A DNA stretch of 64,000 nucleotides from Nyssa sinensis (lineage: Eukaryota; Streptophyta; Magnoliopsida; Cornales; Nyssaceae): positions 14,096,515 through 14,160,514 of the forward strand of contig CM018038.1 in the NCBI GenBank assembly GCA_008638375.1, written 5' to 3'. The translations under genes and the position numbers were made by a program. How positions within the stretch are numbered: position 1 is the first letter of the stretch; each line of letters opens with the position of its first letter. This document shows, one piece after another, positions 12,062 to 24,345 of the stretch. Under the pieces are notes generated by a model, which made no database searches, was not told the origin of the DNA, and saw nothing but the letters and a program-made list of their open reading frames with translations.

Positions 12062-15000
12062 TTAAGATTGATTCTCTGTATTTGGAGTTGACCACTTCTC
12101 AATATGCACGGCTGCTTTCTCAGCCTGCAAACCCCCCATGGGAACAATCAAATAAAAGTTGATATTAGCATTCATACATACATACATGTATATATATATA
12201 AACACACACACACATATATATATATATGAAGAGAAGTTAACAATTATGTTAAACTCTACCTCCTTATCCCAATCACGTCGCATGGTAATATAGCCCAATA
12301 TTGCCGTCTGCACAGCAGTTCCACCGAATATCATTCCTCCCCAAATGCCCTGGTTTGGATTTTCAGTCAAGGATCAGTAAAATTGATTATAATCTACATA
12401 AACTTTAGAAAATATAAAGGCATTTGGACACAATCAAGTATTGCCCAAGATAAATATTTCAATATTGCACTCTTTCTTAAAAATTTCAAGTCAAAAGGAT
12501 AATTTTAATGACTAAACAATGATTAATTTTACATACATTTATTATAATGAATCATACTATCTTGTGTGTAAGATCGTGGCACTCAAAATGCAGTAGACCT
12601 TATACGGCCTAGTCTTCCACGTCAGCAATGTTCCGAGACCATTGAATAATTTTTCACCAAGAAGACATTGTGAGTTCTAGAAGAAAAATTGTAGAATGGT
12701 CCCGATTAATCAAAAACTGTTACTTGTGCAATATGTCAAGTTTTCAAGAGACAAAAAAGCAACCTTTGAATACTTGGCAACTTCTAATTAGCCAGGCCAC
12801 TGATGTATGTAAACTTCTATAGAAAGAAACCAAACATACCTCGACACCTAAGTGGAAGACCCATCCCAAGACAATTCCAAGAGGGACTCCAATAAGGTAG
12901 TAGCAGCCTAAATTTATGTATGCAACAGTTGACTGCCAACCAGATCCAACAGCCACACCTGTAAATTTAAAGAAATTAATCTTCATTAGCTCTTATTGAA
13001 ATCAGAATGGGAAGAAATTTCAATCACACAGTGTGGAGTTCAAAATTACCAGATAAAACAGGTTGAACACTGTTGAGAAGAACAGTGAAGGCTAAAAGGT
13101 ATGAGAGCTTATCAACTCCATGAAGGACATCAGTGCTGGTTGTGAATATCAATCCAAATTTGTCATGGAATATCATTATAAGTGCAGCAAAGACGACGCC
13201 AATTATTGCGGACTGCACCACAGCAACCTTTGTTGCAAATTTTGCTGCCTGTCCATTGCCTGCACCAAGCTCATTCGCAACCCTTACTCTGTAAAATCAC
13301 ATCACAAAATGTTAAATTGTTCAATAGGCCCAAATGAAGCCCAACTCCTTAAAACCCAGGTGTTAAGGAGAGGGGAAGTGAAGCCTTATAGATAGAAGAT
13401 AGAAGTTTGATATGGGCGATGTGGGACATTCCGACACACCCCCTGAACCACAGCGGTCAAATATTGGACTCGCCTGAAACTGGCTCTGATACCATGTTAA
13501 ATTGTTCAATAAGCCCAAATGAAGCCCAACTCCTTAAAACCCAGGTGTTAAGGAGAGGGGAAGTGAAGCCTTATAGATAGAAGATAGAAGTTTGATATGG
13601 GCGATATGGGACATTCCGACACAAAAATTTAAGCAAATCTCACAAAAGTGAAAATGACGAGTTTCAACAAAAAATTTAAATGCATTCGTCCAATTTCAAC
13701 TTCAAAGTGTGAATGATTGCATGCTAATATTGTTAAGTTTTGAGACATGAAGGAAAATGTTTCATCACATTCAACTGTTAGAATGAGTGTAGGGCTGCTT
13801 GGCACATGATCCACTCATTCGTTTGAAAGTAATTTATGAGAAAAACAAGTCAAGTTCGAACATATATATTTCGAAACTCGTTAATTTATCAAACTCAATA
13901 GTTTTATAAGTAAATAAGTAATCTAATACTATATAATAATAAAAAAATCAAACAAATTGAATTTGACTCGTAAAAAATTCGGTTAGAAAACGTTCAAGAT
14001 TGACTTGAAAAATAAATAAGTCAAATTTAATCATAATTTAAAAATTAAGTCAAAACTTAAAGAATCCACTGCTGTAAATAAGTCCACACTAATACTTCTG
14101 TTCTTTTCTTTTCTTTAGCAAATGAAAGATATACTCTACAATTCAACAAACTATAATAAATAAAGAGATAGAGCCGAGTCCAAAACTAAAAAAAGAAAAT
14201 AAATTACCCATTTCATAAAAAAATGAGAGTAAAATTCATGACTTATTCTCGAAAGAAGTCATGAGTTACAATCCATCATTAATACTGACTCTGCTTTTTA
14301 AAACACAATTAATTTACTTTTAGACAAATATATTAAACAAAACGGTGCCGTGCTGCAGAGAAGTAGTATTTCAGTGGGTGCAGTCAACTCAAGTTACCCA
14401 CAAAACCAACAAAAAATTAAAAAAGATAAAAGGAACTTTTCATAAAGATCTACAGATCAAAAGAAACCCAACTTTCATAAGTATAATTGTATTAATAAAT
14501 AAAAAAAAATTGAAAAGAGGATTGCTTTTATGTGCAATGGAATTTACTTTCAAATAAATTAAGGAAATAACTGTAGAAAAGACGGAAATCTTGTTTCTTC
14601 TTCTGTTCTTTTTCTTCCCTTGGTTTTGTGTTTTTTTACCGTGGGCTGCCCTACCACCTTCACGTGGTTTAGAATTTTTAGTTTATCAAATAAGTATTAT
14701 TATAAATTTATACACCAAATTCAATACTAAAGTTAAAAATATTACTTCAAGCTACACTTGAATAAAAATTGTCAGAAAATTTTACATAAATTAATTCTGT
14801 CCCGTTCTTATTTTGTATTTGAGTTTTGTTTTTACTTGGGTCCCTTCCCTTGTGGGGGTGGAAAATTCATAACCTTACTAACTTTGAAATTTTAATATGA
14901 AAGAAAAATAAGGATGACCTGACACCCACCCCCCTTGGGCCTTGTTTTGTGGGGGCTTTGAAGACTGATTTTTGGGCGGCTTAAGTGCATACGTACCTAG

Positions 15001-15466
15001 ATTGAATTATTTTGTGAATTGGGACTAGCACACTATTATAATATAAAAAAATGGTATTATCCCATATATGTGTGTAAATAAAATATTATTAAAAAAATAC
15101 AATGTTATGTAATTATATAAACTCACTGAAAATAACATTATGCACTATACAAGACTAGAATTCTGTTCGAATGTTACAAGTGCATATTTTTCACGCACTT
15201 TGAAATAATTTTAATTATCGCATCTCCGTTGTATAAAAAAAATTACAAAACAACATGTCATCCATTTCGAGATTAAAATTTTTAGTCAGAGAAAAATCCA
15301 ACGACACATCATCCCACTTCGAGAATAAAACTTTAAGCCAAAAAAAATACACAAAAGCACACCATCCGTCATCGATATTAAAAAATAAGTAATATTTTAT
15401 ATCTTATTACATTCATAGTATCTTATAGTCCAGTCTCTTACAAAATTGAGACAATGATGAGATGTG

Positions 15467-15539
<73 letters not shown>

Positions 15540-18509
15540 TCATTAAAAAATTAAGCCAAAAACAAATGCTTAACAATAGTCACCCCACTTGGAGATTAAA
15601 AAATTAAGCCAAAAAGAAAAGGTTGTTCGGTCATCGTCAAACATAGGAAAAAACAAATACACTATTTTTCTAAGGACAAAGCTGTCGTGTATCATTACAC
15701 CTACCCTCACCTAATTCCTTAAGATTAACAATAACTATATATAATAATGCAATATTAAATTCCAGTATCACACCCATGCTGGCAAGACTAGTCTAATTAA
15801 ATTTTGGATTTAAGAGAGGCATTGAAATTTGAAATAATAAAGCATGTTTATTTCACCATCTAGAAAACAAAAGAATATAATCAATTTTATAACTTGATAA
15901 CCGGTTAAATACATTTATTTATTAACTTTTGTAATTACAAACACAAATTAAGATTAAAAAAAATGTCCTCAACATCTTTCAGTGTCACATCATTTGAATT
16001 ATTTAGAATTTTTTATTTATTTTAAGTTTTAAATTCTAAATAATAAAATAAGATATTATTAATTCACATAAATCATATAATTTTATATTCAATCAATAGA
16101 CATCGATTCATCATTTAGTATTGACAAGAAAAAAAAAATAGAGAATAAACATAAATATTAATTTTATAATGTTACGAGTAAATGTTGATTTATCATTTAT
16201 GATTGAAAAACCCACTTCCTCGGCCAAATTACATATTAATGCTGAGACCAAACTACTTTTTACTGACCTAAAAAAAAAAAATATATATATATATATATAT
16301 TTGAGAAAGCGACAGCATTATAACTGGTAATTACAAAGATAGTCACAGGCAAGGAAAAGGAAAGAACTGTGTCGTATGTCCATAATAATTCAGTACTCAC
16401 ATCCATCAATAAGGCGGGTCCTAAGTCCTACCTAGCACGTGACCTGTCATTGCCTTATCGGTGTAACTTTATCAATTATATATATATATATATATATATT
16501 TAATTAAATAATAATTAAGTAGTAGTTTGGTCCCCCTACGCAGCTGTCGCTGTCCTTGTCATTGCAAATCTAATTTTGATTTTTGAATTTTAATATTGAT
16601 TAGATGATGGTCCTAAATTAATTAGATGGAAACAAGATAATTAAGAAGCAAAGGTCAAAAATGGTACCCGGTAGCGGCGAAGAAGGCTATCGGAATCATC
16701 ATTTCCCATCCATTAACGTTCATGCTGCAGAAAAAAAGTCAATTAAAAGTCTTCTCCTCTACAGTAGTTCATCTTTATCTTATCAAATTCATCATTATAT
16801 GAGAGAGAGTTATCCACAGTCCTCTTCATATATCTATACTTTAAAAATATATTTTTATAGTAGTTAAAAGTATAACTTTTGGAGTACTGAAACTATATAC
16901 ATGACATTATATATATATATATATATATCAAAGTCATGATTTTGATCTTTAATTTCTTTAGTAGTTCGCATAATTATCAAGGAAATGTCCTCTAATTACA
17001 TTGCCAAATGAGATTATCAGACCAAAATTACATACCAGACGGACAAGGCATCCACTGCTATCTTGACATTCTTTAGATTTCCAGTCATCAACACCAATAT
17101 TCTATAGTACCAATTCTCCAAGCTGCAGGAACAAAATCAAGTTCCCATAAATTTTAAAAAAAACACTGATAAATAAATAAATACATTCATTTATAACTAT
17201 ATAATACTTCCTATGTCCTAATTTAAAGTCTCTTATTCTATTTTTTCATATCTTAAAATAAAAGTTTCATTTAAAAAATTAATGCATAAAATTATAATGA
17301 AGTTTTTTAATTATTCTTTTTACTAATTTTTTGTTTTATAATAACAAGAATAAAAGAAAATTAATATTATCAAATTATACTATTTATTTAAGTATAAAAG
17401 CATTAAATACATATTCTTTTAAAAAAAATTAGTTATTCAAAAAAAGATCATGATATGGGACGGAGGGGAATATATACGTACATATAAATATATATATATG
17501 TATATATATATATAATTGAATGTAAAGATGCGTGTATCCAGAAGCAAAGCATACCAAAGCATGACACCAGAGGCAGCGGAAAGTTTGACAAACTCCCAGA
17601 GTCCAGAAAAGGCCTCCATGGAGAAACCAGTCCAGGTGAGAGGACACCCACCCCACACAGCGTAGCCCATGGACAAGAAAACTAAAAACCACCACGAAAC
17701 ATCGAGTGCAACAGCGATTCCAACGACCCCGAGTTGAAGCCGATAAACAAAAAGCCAACTGATGAGGACATGAACCAGAAAAGCCGCCAGTGAAACCCAG
17801 GCAAGGACATTGGCCTTGAGCTGGCTCTGGAAGAACCTCTGTAATGGGAACAGAAAGGCAAAGCTGAAGTGCATCGGAATGAACCACAAAGCCACCAAGC
17901 CAGATTGCTCCGCCACATCGTCGGGCTGTCCTAGAAGCTTCAGAACAGGGGTTGCAAACAAGTATAGTGGCAACAACAAGATACAACACAAGAATAGAAC
18001 AATCCACGACCTTTGCATGTATATCCCCAACATGTGGTACCTTTTTGCCCCAAAAGCTTGCCCACATAGTGTCTCTAACGCGCTCGCCATCCCCAACTGT
18101 TTCACATAAACCAGAACAAACGTTAGATTAAAGAAAATGAAAAAGTAACACCATTTTTGTGTATATATACATATATATATATATATCTATAGAGAGAGAG
18201 AGGGGGGGAGAGGGGAGGAGGGAATACCAGGAGGCCAAAATCGAAGCCAGCAATGACAGTATTGGCGATGGAAATGGAAGCGAGTTCAGTCTCACCAAGG
18301 TGGCCGGCGAAGGCTTGGGTGACAACGTTCATGGAATAGGCGGCGACGCGGCTGAAGATGGAGGGACCCACTATCTGCCATAGCTTCTTTGATTCAATCC
18401 AGACCTTTCTTTTGAGGTCTAGATGTTGATCTTCATCTACAAGTTTGTATTTGTTTACGCCGTTTGATGGTGAATCTTGGAGCAGAGGATGGTTAAGCTT
18501 TTCAGCCAT
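12062..18509 (-). CDS. DTX27-like: MATE efflux transporter (DETOXIFICATION 27-like), gene B
   Basis: Eight exons on the minus strand: 18509-18228, 18096-17555, 17122-17036, 16724-16668, 13288-13050, 12958-12840, 12349-12260, 12124-12062. All introns are GT-AG; total 1479 nt = 492 aa plus TAA. Intron positions and phases match gene A, and exons 2-8 have the same lengths (542, 87, 57, 239, 119, 90, 63). MATE hallmarks: VVTQAFAGHLGETELA in exon 1, [16 protein letters not shown] at about aa 96, CMNVNGWEMMIP in exon 4, VRVANELGAGNG in exon 5, GVAVGSGWQS in exon 6. Same expected role as gene A. Intron 4 is 3.4 kb (0.8 kb in A) and carries a TRIM whose edge is 19 nt from the exon 5 acceptor dinucleotide. 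Start choice: MAEKLN at 18509 is assumed, but the codon aligned with gene A's initiator is CAG, and an in-frame ATG at 18578 would give a 23-residue extension (515 aa). Either start leaves the membrane domain unchanged. Confidence 0.92.
13310..13436 (-). repeat. 3' LTR of the TRIM
   Basis: 127-bp terminal repeat, two mismatches to 13495-13621. Its end at 13310 is 19 nt upstream of the AG acceptor of gene B exon 5. Confidence 0.92.
13495..13621 (-). repeat. 5' LTR of the TRIM
   Basis: 127-bp terminal repeat, followed on the minus strand by the tRNA-Met primer-binding site at 13494-13482. Confidence 0.92.
15240..15640. repeat. Degenerate short repeats and GA microsatellite in intron 4 of gene B
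   Basis: A motif like CATCCCACTTCGAGATTAAA followed by TTAAGCCAAAAA recurs imperfectly at about 15256, 15307 and 15580. A long (GA)n tract at 15482-15535 sits among the copies. The copies are too diverged for me to define a unit. Confidence 0.5.
18175..18216. repeat. AT/GA microsatellite in intron 1 of gene B
   Basis: (AT)n then (GA)n and a G-rich purine run, in the 131-nt intron 1 of gene B (18227-18097), only a few bases from the donor. Gene A has a different microsatellite at the same place. Confidence 0.75.
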
Positions 18510-21500
18510 GTTGACACTCCCCTGCACGAGAAAACTGGTTTGAGCAAAGGCGGTAGATTTGGATCCCAGCTCAAACAATTATAAAGAGAAAGAGGTCGGA
18601 GTGTTGAAAATGACCACTCAGCGCCAGCTGTTCTTTTCTTTTCTTTTCTTTTTTATTTAATTATCTTGACCAATGTGTAGAATTAAGTTGAAAACACGAT
18701 ATGTACGTGATCTTGGTGGCCCTCCTGAATAGAAAAATTATTTCCTTCGTAGCCGCTGTTTTCAGGCTCACGAGTGTAAATTTTATTTCCTTCGTAGCCG
18801 GTGTTTTCATACATGTGTGTGAAAGCATAAGCGTCCGGGATTTTATTTTAGGTGTATTTTTTTTTTGGTTAATATTTAATTTAAAATTTAAAATTTAAAA
18901 GTAAAAAAAGTTAGTATTAATTAATAATATTTTTAATAAGGAATAAAATTTATTGATATAAAAGAAGTCACAACTTAGAAAAAATATCCGATGAAAGAAA
19001 AAAATCCCTAATAAATTATTGGGTAATTATAAATTTTCTTTGAAGTTTTGACAATTACACTTATCTTCTTTTAGATTTTTAAAATTATATTAATTATTTT
19101 TATTTTTATTGACAAATTATAAATATCTTTTTTCATATTTTCTTTTTCAAAATAGAAAAACTACTCTGTTCATTTTTTTTTCACTTTTTAAATTTAGATT
19201 TTTTTAACTTTTTTCATTTTAAAATAGATATTAATTAAAACCTTAAGTTTTTTTTTATATAAAATAAAATAATTCTTTAAAAAAAGTTAGGAAAATTAGT
19301 TAAAATGAAAAAAAATAAAAATAAAAAAAAACATAACAAATATAGTTTCGTCATTTTGAAAGTAAATTTGACTGGATGGAGTATTTATAATCTATTCAGT
19401 AAAAGTATGGAATGTTGATGTAATTTAATTTTAGAGAATGTTAGTGTAATTGTCAGAAATCACAAAAGATATTAATATAATTTATCCTAAAATATTTTAA
19501 GTTATAAAAAATTTTAAAAAGTCAATAAAAATATTCATTGTGAGATCAAGTTTATATTAAAATAAAGGTAAAGTGTTAAAAAACATTTGGAGAAAAGGAA
19601 AAATATAAATTTAAAAGATATTTAAAAAAATAAAAAAATAAATTGAGGGGAGACAATTGACTTCCAGAACCTATATTGCCTCGTCAATGCGTAAAAGTGA
19701 GTATTCAGATTTTACTCTTAAAATTAACTTAGTTATAAATTGTGTTTAAGAAAAAAAAAATTTTATGTATCAAATATTTTAAATGACTCTTTAATTAAGT
19801 CGATTATAAGTTGAGTTAAACCAAACCAAATATTGAGTTATTTAAACATCTTATTAAAATTAATAAGTTTTAAATTGAGCTTAAGTTAGTCTTTTATGTA
19901 TCAAATCCATCTTGAATCATAAGTTTCTTAACAGAGTTCGAATAACTTGGTTATATTATGCAGTAATATAATATTTATAGTCAATCTTCTTATAATTAAC
20001 CTACACAAAAAATTAAAAAATTATTAATTATTATAATTTTTAAAATTTTTTATACTTTCATTAACCAGTAAAAGATTCTTATAAGTAAATAATTTTCAGT
20101 ACAAAATAAGGCTTTATACATACTTTTTCAACAACATTTTAGTTTCATAAAAAAATACATATTATGCTCAACTTAAGAAATGAAAAGAACTTCCTAATTT
20201 CATTTTCAATGAAAGAAATTGTGTTCCTTGATGTCACAATTTTTCACATTTAGAATACTTTTGTCTTCAATTATGTTAAATTAATTAATATAATGAGTGT
20301 TTGTTAAGTTAAATGGATCTCGAAACGGGAATTTTAAAGTCTAAAATAAGTACTTTTGATAAATTAAGTATTTGATTTAGCTTATGAAGTACACTTTTTA
20401 AGACTATAATAAGTCCAAAACAGATACTTTGATTAAGTTGTTAGAAATGACTTTTTTACCACTTATCTAAATAAGTCTACAATTACCACTACATATAATA
20501 AATGGGATATATATATATATATATATCTCTAAAAGTAGACATATAACTATTTTATTCTTCTAATAATTAATATTGTAAAGATTTTTATTATTTTAATTTT
20601 TTTAGAGAAAAGTGATGTTGTGTTACACAATTCATGTTTTATAATCAACTCAACTCTATTACAACCAGTTAAACTAACTCAATCAACTTACAAGATATAA
20701 TCCAACCGAAAACCCTAATATAAGCATTTGACAAATAATAAAATAACTTAACTCATAACTGGATGTAAATAAATACTCAGCATCTTTTCAGTAGAAAATA
20801 AAATTTGAAATCATAACCTATCATTAGGAGAAGACATAAATGGCCAACTAGACTACCCAAGTAGTAATAGAGTTATTAATTATTCATCATAAAACCGAGT
20901 TAATTTTTTAAAAAACTATTAATTATTAAAAATTATTAATTTATGAAGTATTAGTTAAAAGAGAGTTGATGGTACTATCTTATCAAATGAAATTTGAATT
21001 AAACTTGGTAAATTTGCTTATCTTACGGATCTTTACCGCCGCGAAACAAGATTATTTTAAAACACCCGTGCGAATAGGGCTGGTTACCTAACTTAATAGT
21101 AAATTTTTATTAAAATAGCAATGAAAAAAGAAAGAGGGATGTCATGGATTCATGACAAACACGAAAGTTAAAAATATTTATTTATTTTTGTTTTAGATGC
21201 ACTGAACTGCACTCCAAATTAAAGAAAGATAGGCTTCTTTCAAGCCTCACTCTCATACATTTTTTAGCATTTAATCTTTTATTCTTTCACAATTGTTTGG
21301 GTACCCGTGGGATAAAAACAAAAAACAATTTTAGGGACGAAAATTCACGAGATTCTAAACATAAGCAGAAATTTTTCACTTAATTTATATAGTTATTAAT
21401 GTAAGTCGATAGGCAAGTAAAAATTATTTTATGCTTATCATTGGGTAAATTACATTGATATCATCTAAGAATTTCTAATATTTATATTGATCTGTCTTAA

Positions 21501-22020
21501 AATTTTTAAAATCACATTAATTTTTTTTACTTTTATTGACAAAGTACAAATACTTCATTCTAGTTAAATTTCTTTCAAAATAACAAAATTAATTTTTTAT
21601 GTTTTTTTTTTTACCGTTCTGTTTTAAGTTCATAAAAAATAATAAAATTATCAACAAGTCCAAATTCAAATTTACTTACCAATCAAATTCATCATCTTCT
21701 ATTGGACAAAAATGTCCTTTGAGTATTTTTCTCCAAAAATAATTAAACTAGATGTGCGTAATTTCTACTCAACTTTCAAGAAGGTATTTTAAAATTTTAA
21801 AATTCAATAACTTAAAGTATATAAATCTGTTTTTAATAAAATTTATATACATGGACTCTAAAAATCGAGATCCATATGTAATATAAAATTTTGATGAAAA
21901 AATTTATTTCTCAAATGGTAAAATTTCACATTTATAAAAAAAGTAGTAAAATTTTTAATTTCGCTATGAATTTCTTATTTGTTGTCAGTTTTATTTATTT
22001 TGTTTAGTTGCATTTTGGAT
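18510..22020. other. AT-rich upstream region of gene B
   Basis: Contains the promoter and leader of gene B (read leftwards from 18510). A short direct repeat TTATTTCCTTCGTAGCCG occurs at about 18739 and 18783. The rest is very AT-rich with homopolymer runs. No gene or transposon is recognised. Confidence 0.5.
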
Positions 22021-22029
22021 GTCAAAAGA

Positions 22030-22620
22030 GTTTTATAAAATAGAAAAAATTACAAAAAAAAAAAATAGTTTAGACATAAAAGCAGTGATAGTAGAATTTT
22101 ACACTTGCACTACTTCTTAAAAAGAGTCTTTTAAAGTAGTAAAAGTTATAACAAAAAAAAAAAAAAAGCAGTCTAGACATAAAAGCACTGAGAGTATGAA
22201 ATTTTATACTTGCGTTTCTTGTCAAAAGAGTCTTTTTAAAGTAATAAAAATTACAACAAAAAAAAAAAACAGTGTCTAAAAGCAGTGAGTGTGAAATTTT
22301 ATACTTGTGCTGCTTGTCAAAAAGAGTCTTTTAAAGTAGTAAAAATTACAAAAAAAAAAAAATCAATTAAGACATAAAAGCAGTGAGAATGTGAAATTTT
22401 ACACTTGTGCTGCTTGTCAAAAAGAGTCTTTTAAAGTAGTAAAAATTACAAAAAAAAAAAAAAATCAATTAAGACATAAAAGCAGTGAGAGTGTGAAATT
22501 TTACACTTGTGATGCTTGTCAAAAAGAGTCTTTTCAAGTAATAAAAATTACAACAAAAAAAATTAGTTTAGACATAAAAGCAGTGAGAATGTGAAATTTT
22601 ACACTTCGCTGCTTTATAAA
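22030..22620. repeat. Tandem repeat, about six units of ~100 bp
   Basis: Units begin with GACATAAAAGCAGTGAG or a close variant at about 22073, 22176, 22273, 22371, 22473 and 22571, giving a period of 97-103 bp. Each unit also holds GTGAAATTTTACACTTGTG, CTTGTCAAAAAGAGTC and an A-homopolymer of variable length that explains most of the length differences. The two central units are nearly identical. The array decays at both ends. Confidence 0.9.
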
Positions 22621-22850
22621 TAAATACACTTTAACACAAATTATAATTAGAATGAGTGACATAGATTGCAAAGAAGTTGGCAAGATAAGTCTCACTACTA
22701 AAAAAAGTAAAACAGAATCAGTGAGAGGGTGAAGGGAAAGAGTAGTGAAAATGTAAAATTTTTTCTTTGCGCTGCTTTACGAATAAACAACTTTAACACA
22801 AATTATAATTAAAATGAAGGACTTAGATTGTAAGGAGACAAACAAATCAA
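22590..22850. repeat. Diverged duplication after the tandem array
   Basis: A segment containing CGCTGCTTTA, then ACTTTAACACAAATTATAAT and a GACATAGATTG-type block occurs at about 22594-22672 and again at about 22744-22835. It links to the last unit of the tandem array and suggests a higher-order repeat. Confidence 0.7.
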
Positions 22851-24150
22851 GAGTATTATTGACTTCTAAAGTCCTAACAAAGGTTCTCTTAAAATAGAAG
22901 TCTTCAAATCTCAATATTAAAAATGGTAATAACTTTTTTCAATTATTCCCATGGTGGAATCCACATTCCAAAAAATTCAAAAAGCAACAACATTCAACCA
23001 AAACCTCCACAAAATTATAAGAAAAAAAAATAGCTTTGAGTCTTAAACGATTCAAAAAAACACAGATCTAAAACTTTACTTGTATTGACATACGTAAAAT
23101 TACCATCAACGACCATAGTCTCATCATCATTGTCTTTACTGTGGTTGATATATTCGATTTTCCTATATCCATGGTGATGATTTACAGTGGGTGGGGATTC
23201 CTTGGTTGTCAACGATCGCAAGCTAATGACCGACAATAGAAAAGTAGGAGGGCTCTCATGGAGTGTGTCAGTGGTCATAGAGGAGAAGACCAAAGAGAGA
23301 TAAATGATTTAAGGATAAAAAAAGTTCTTTAATAAAATTAGTTAGTGCAAACTCATCAAAAATGAATATGAGTTTAAAAAACAAAGAACCTCGTATCCTT
23401 CGCTTAAATTAGAAACATAAGTAGATCTTATAATAATATAATATCTTTACCAAGGACTTAAGATTGATTAATAAATTTTTTTTATCAATTTTCAATTTTG
23501 ACCAATTTTTTTTAAGTTTTTTTATTTTATTAAAAAATTAAAGTAAATAACTTATTTTTATTTTATATAAAAATAAATTTAAGCTTTTAATCAATATTTA
23601 TTTCAAAATAAAAAATTGAAAAAAATTATCAATATTGATAAATGTATTAAAAAAAGAAATTGAGAGTTTTATCAGTTTAAAAAAAAAATCATAGAAGACT
23701 ATTTATAATATATCAAGTAAAATAGAAGAGATAAATATCAAATAATATTAATATAATTTACCCCTTATAATTTATATCTGCACTAAGCTATGCTTCTAAT
23801 TTGTAGTTTCGGATGAAAAATGTAACTTAGTTAAAGAGAAAGGGGTATAATCTGAACTTGGAAGTAGGAAGTCTATGCTGCCATCCGCTTGCAGGAAATC
23901 TTTGACCCAAAAGTGACAATATCAAAAGAGCACATAAAAGACAAAGTCACAAACAGTGGCCAACTGTATGGCACAGAATGCCCAGAAGTTTGGTATCAAC
24001 TCGGTAGCAGGGACATTGCCCGACAGGTAGTGGCAGCTCCTTTTTGATAACTTTTCTTTTTTCTTTTTTTAGAATAAATGTAAAAATATACTTTATGTAT
24101 GAGGAAGACCAGGGACAGTAAAAGTTTTAAATTTTACGATGTGTTTGGTG
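22851..24150. other. Unassigned AT-rich DNA
   Basis: An open frame on the minus strand at 23293-23015 has no recognisable domain. Nothing else is supported. Confidence 0.4.
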
Positions 24151-24213
24151 TGTAGAGATTTTATATATATGTATATATATGTGTGTGTGTGTGTGTTTGG
24201 TGTGCGGAGATTT

Positions 24214-24244
<31 letters not shown>

Positions 24245-24261
24245 TTGGTGTGTGGAGATTT

Positions 24262-24302
<41 letters not shown>

Positions 24303-24345
24303 TTGATGTGTGGAGATTTTATATATATATATATGTATGTATGTA
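24150..24345. repeat. GT-rich minisatellite
   Basis: A block of TTTGGTGTGTGGAGATTTTA followed by (TA)n(TG)n is repeated about four times with a period of roughly 50-65 bp. Open frames across it (Cys/Val/Ile repeats) are a by-product of the microsatellite. Confidence 0.85.

Larger units (their letters stand above)
13310..13621 (-). mobile_element. TRIM (terminal-repeat retrotransposon in miniature) in intron 4 of gene B
   Basis: A complete 312-bp non-coding LTR element. Two direct repeats of 127 bp (13310-13436 and 13495-13621) differ at only two positions, both G/A. Read on the minus strand each LTR starts TGTCGGAATG and ends TTTAACA (TG...CA). Directly after the 5' LTR is TGGTATCAGAGCC, the standard primer-binding site complementary to initiator Met tRNA. 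Just before the 3' LTR is a short purine run CAGGGGGTG that can act as polypurine tract. The internal region is 58 bp with no coding capacity. A 5-bp target duplication CAAAA flanks it (13305-13309 and 13622-13626). It lies in the same transcriptional orientation as gene B. All structural criteria for a TRIM are met; the named family cannot be assigned without a library search. Confidence 0.93.

Noticed and set aside
13310..13621. Reading the two 127-bp repeats as a simple tandem duplication
   Set aside because: The TG...CA ends, primer-binding site, purine tract and CAAAA target duplication identify a TRIM instead.
22391..22594. 67-aa open frame with repeated C-x-x-C motifs
   Set aside because: It is read-through of the ~100-bp tandem repeat; the poly-A runs would encode Lys tracts, lengths vary between units, and no start or promoter context is seen.
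22030..22620. Repeat array considered as CRISPR-like
   Set aside because: Units are contiguous ~100-bp tandem copies without unique spacers, in a plant nuclear context; not a CRISPR array.
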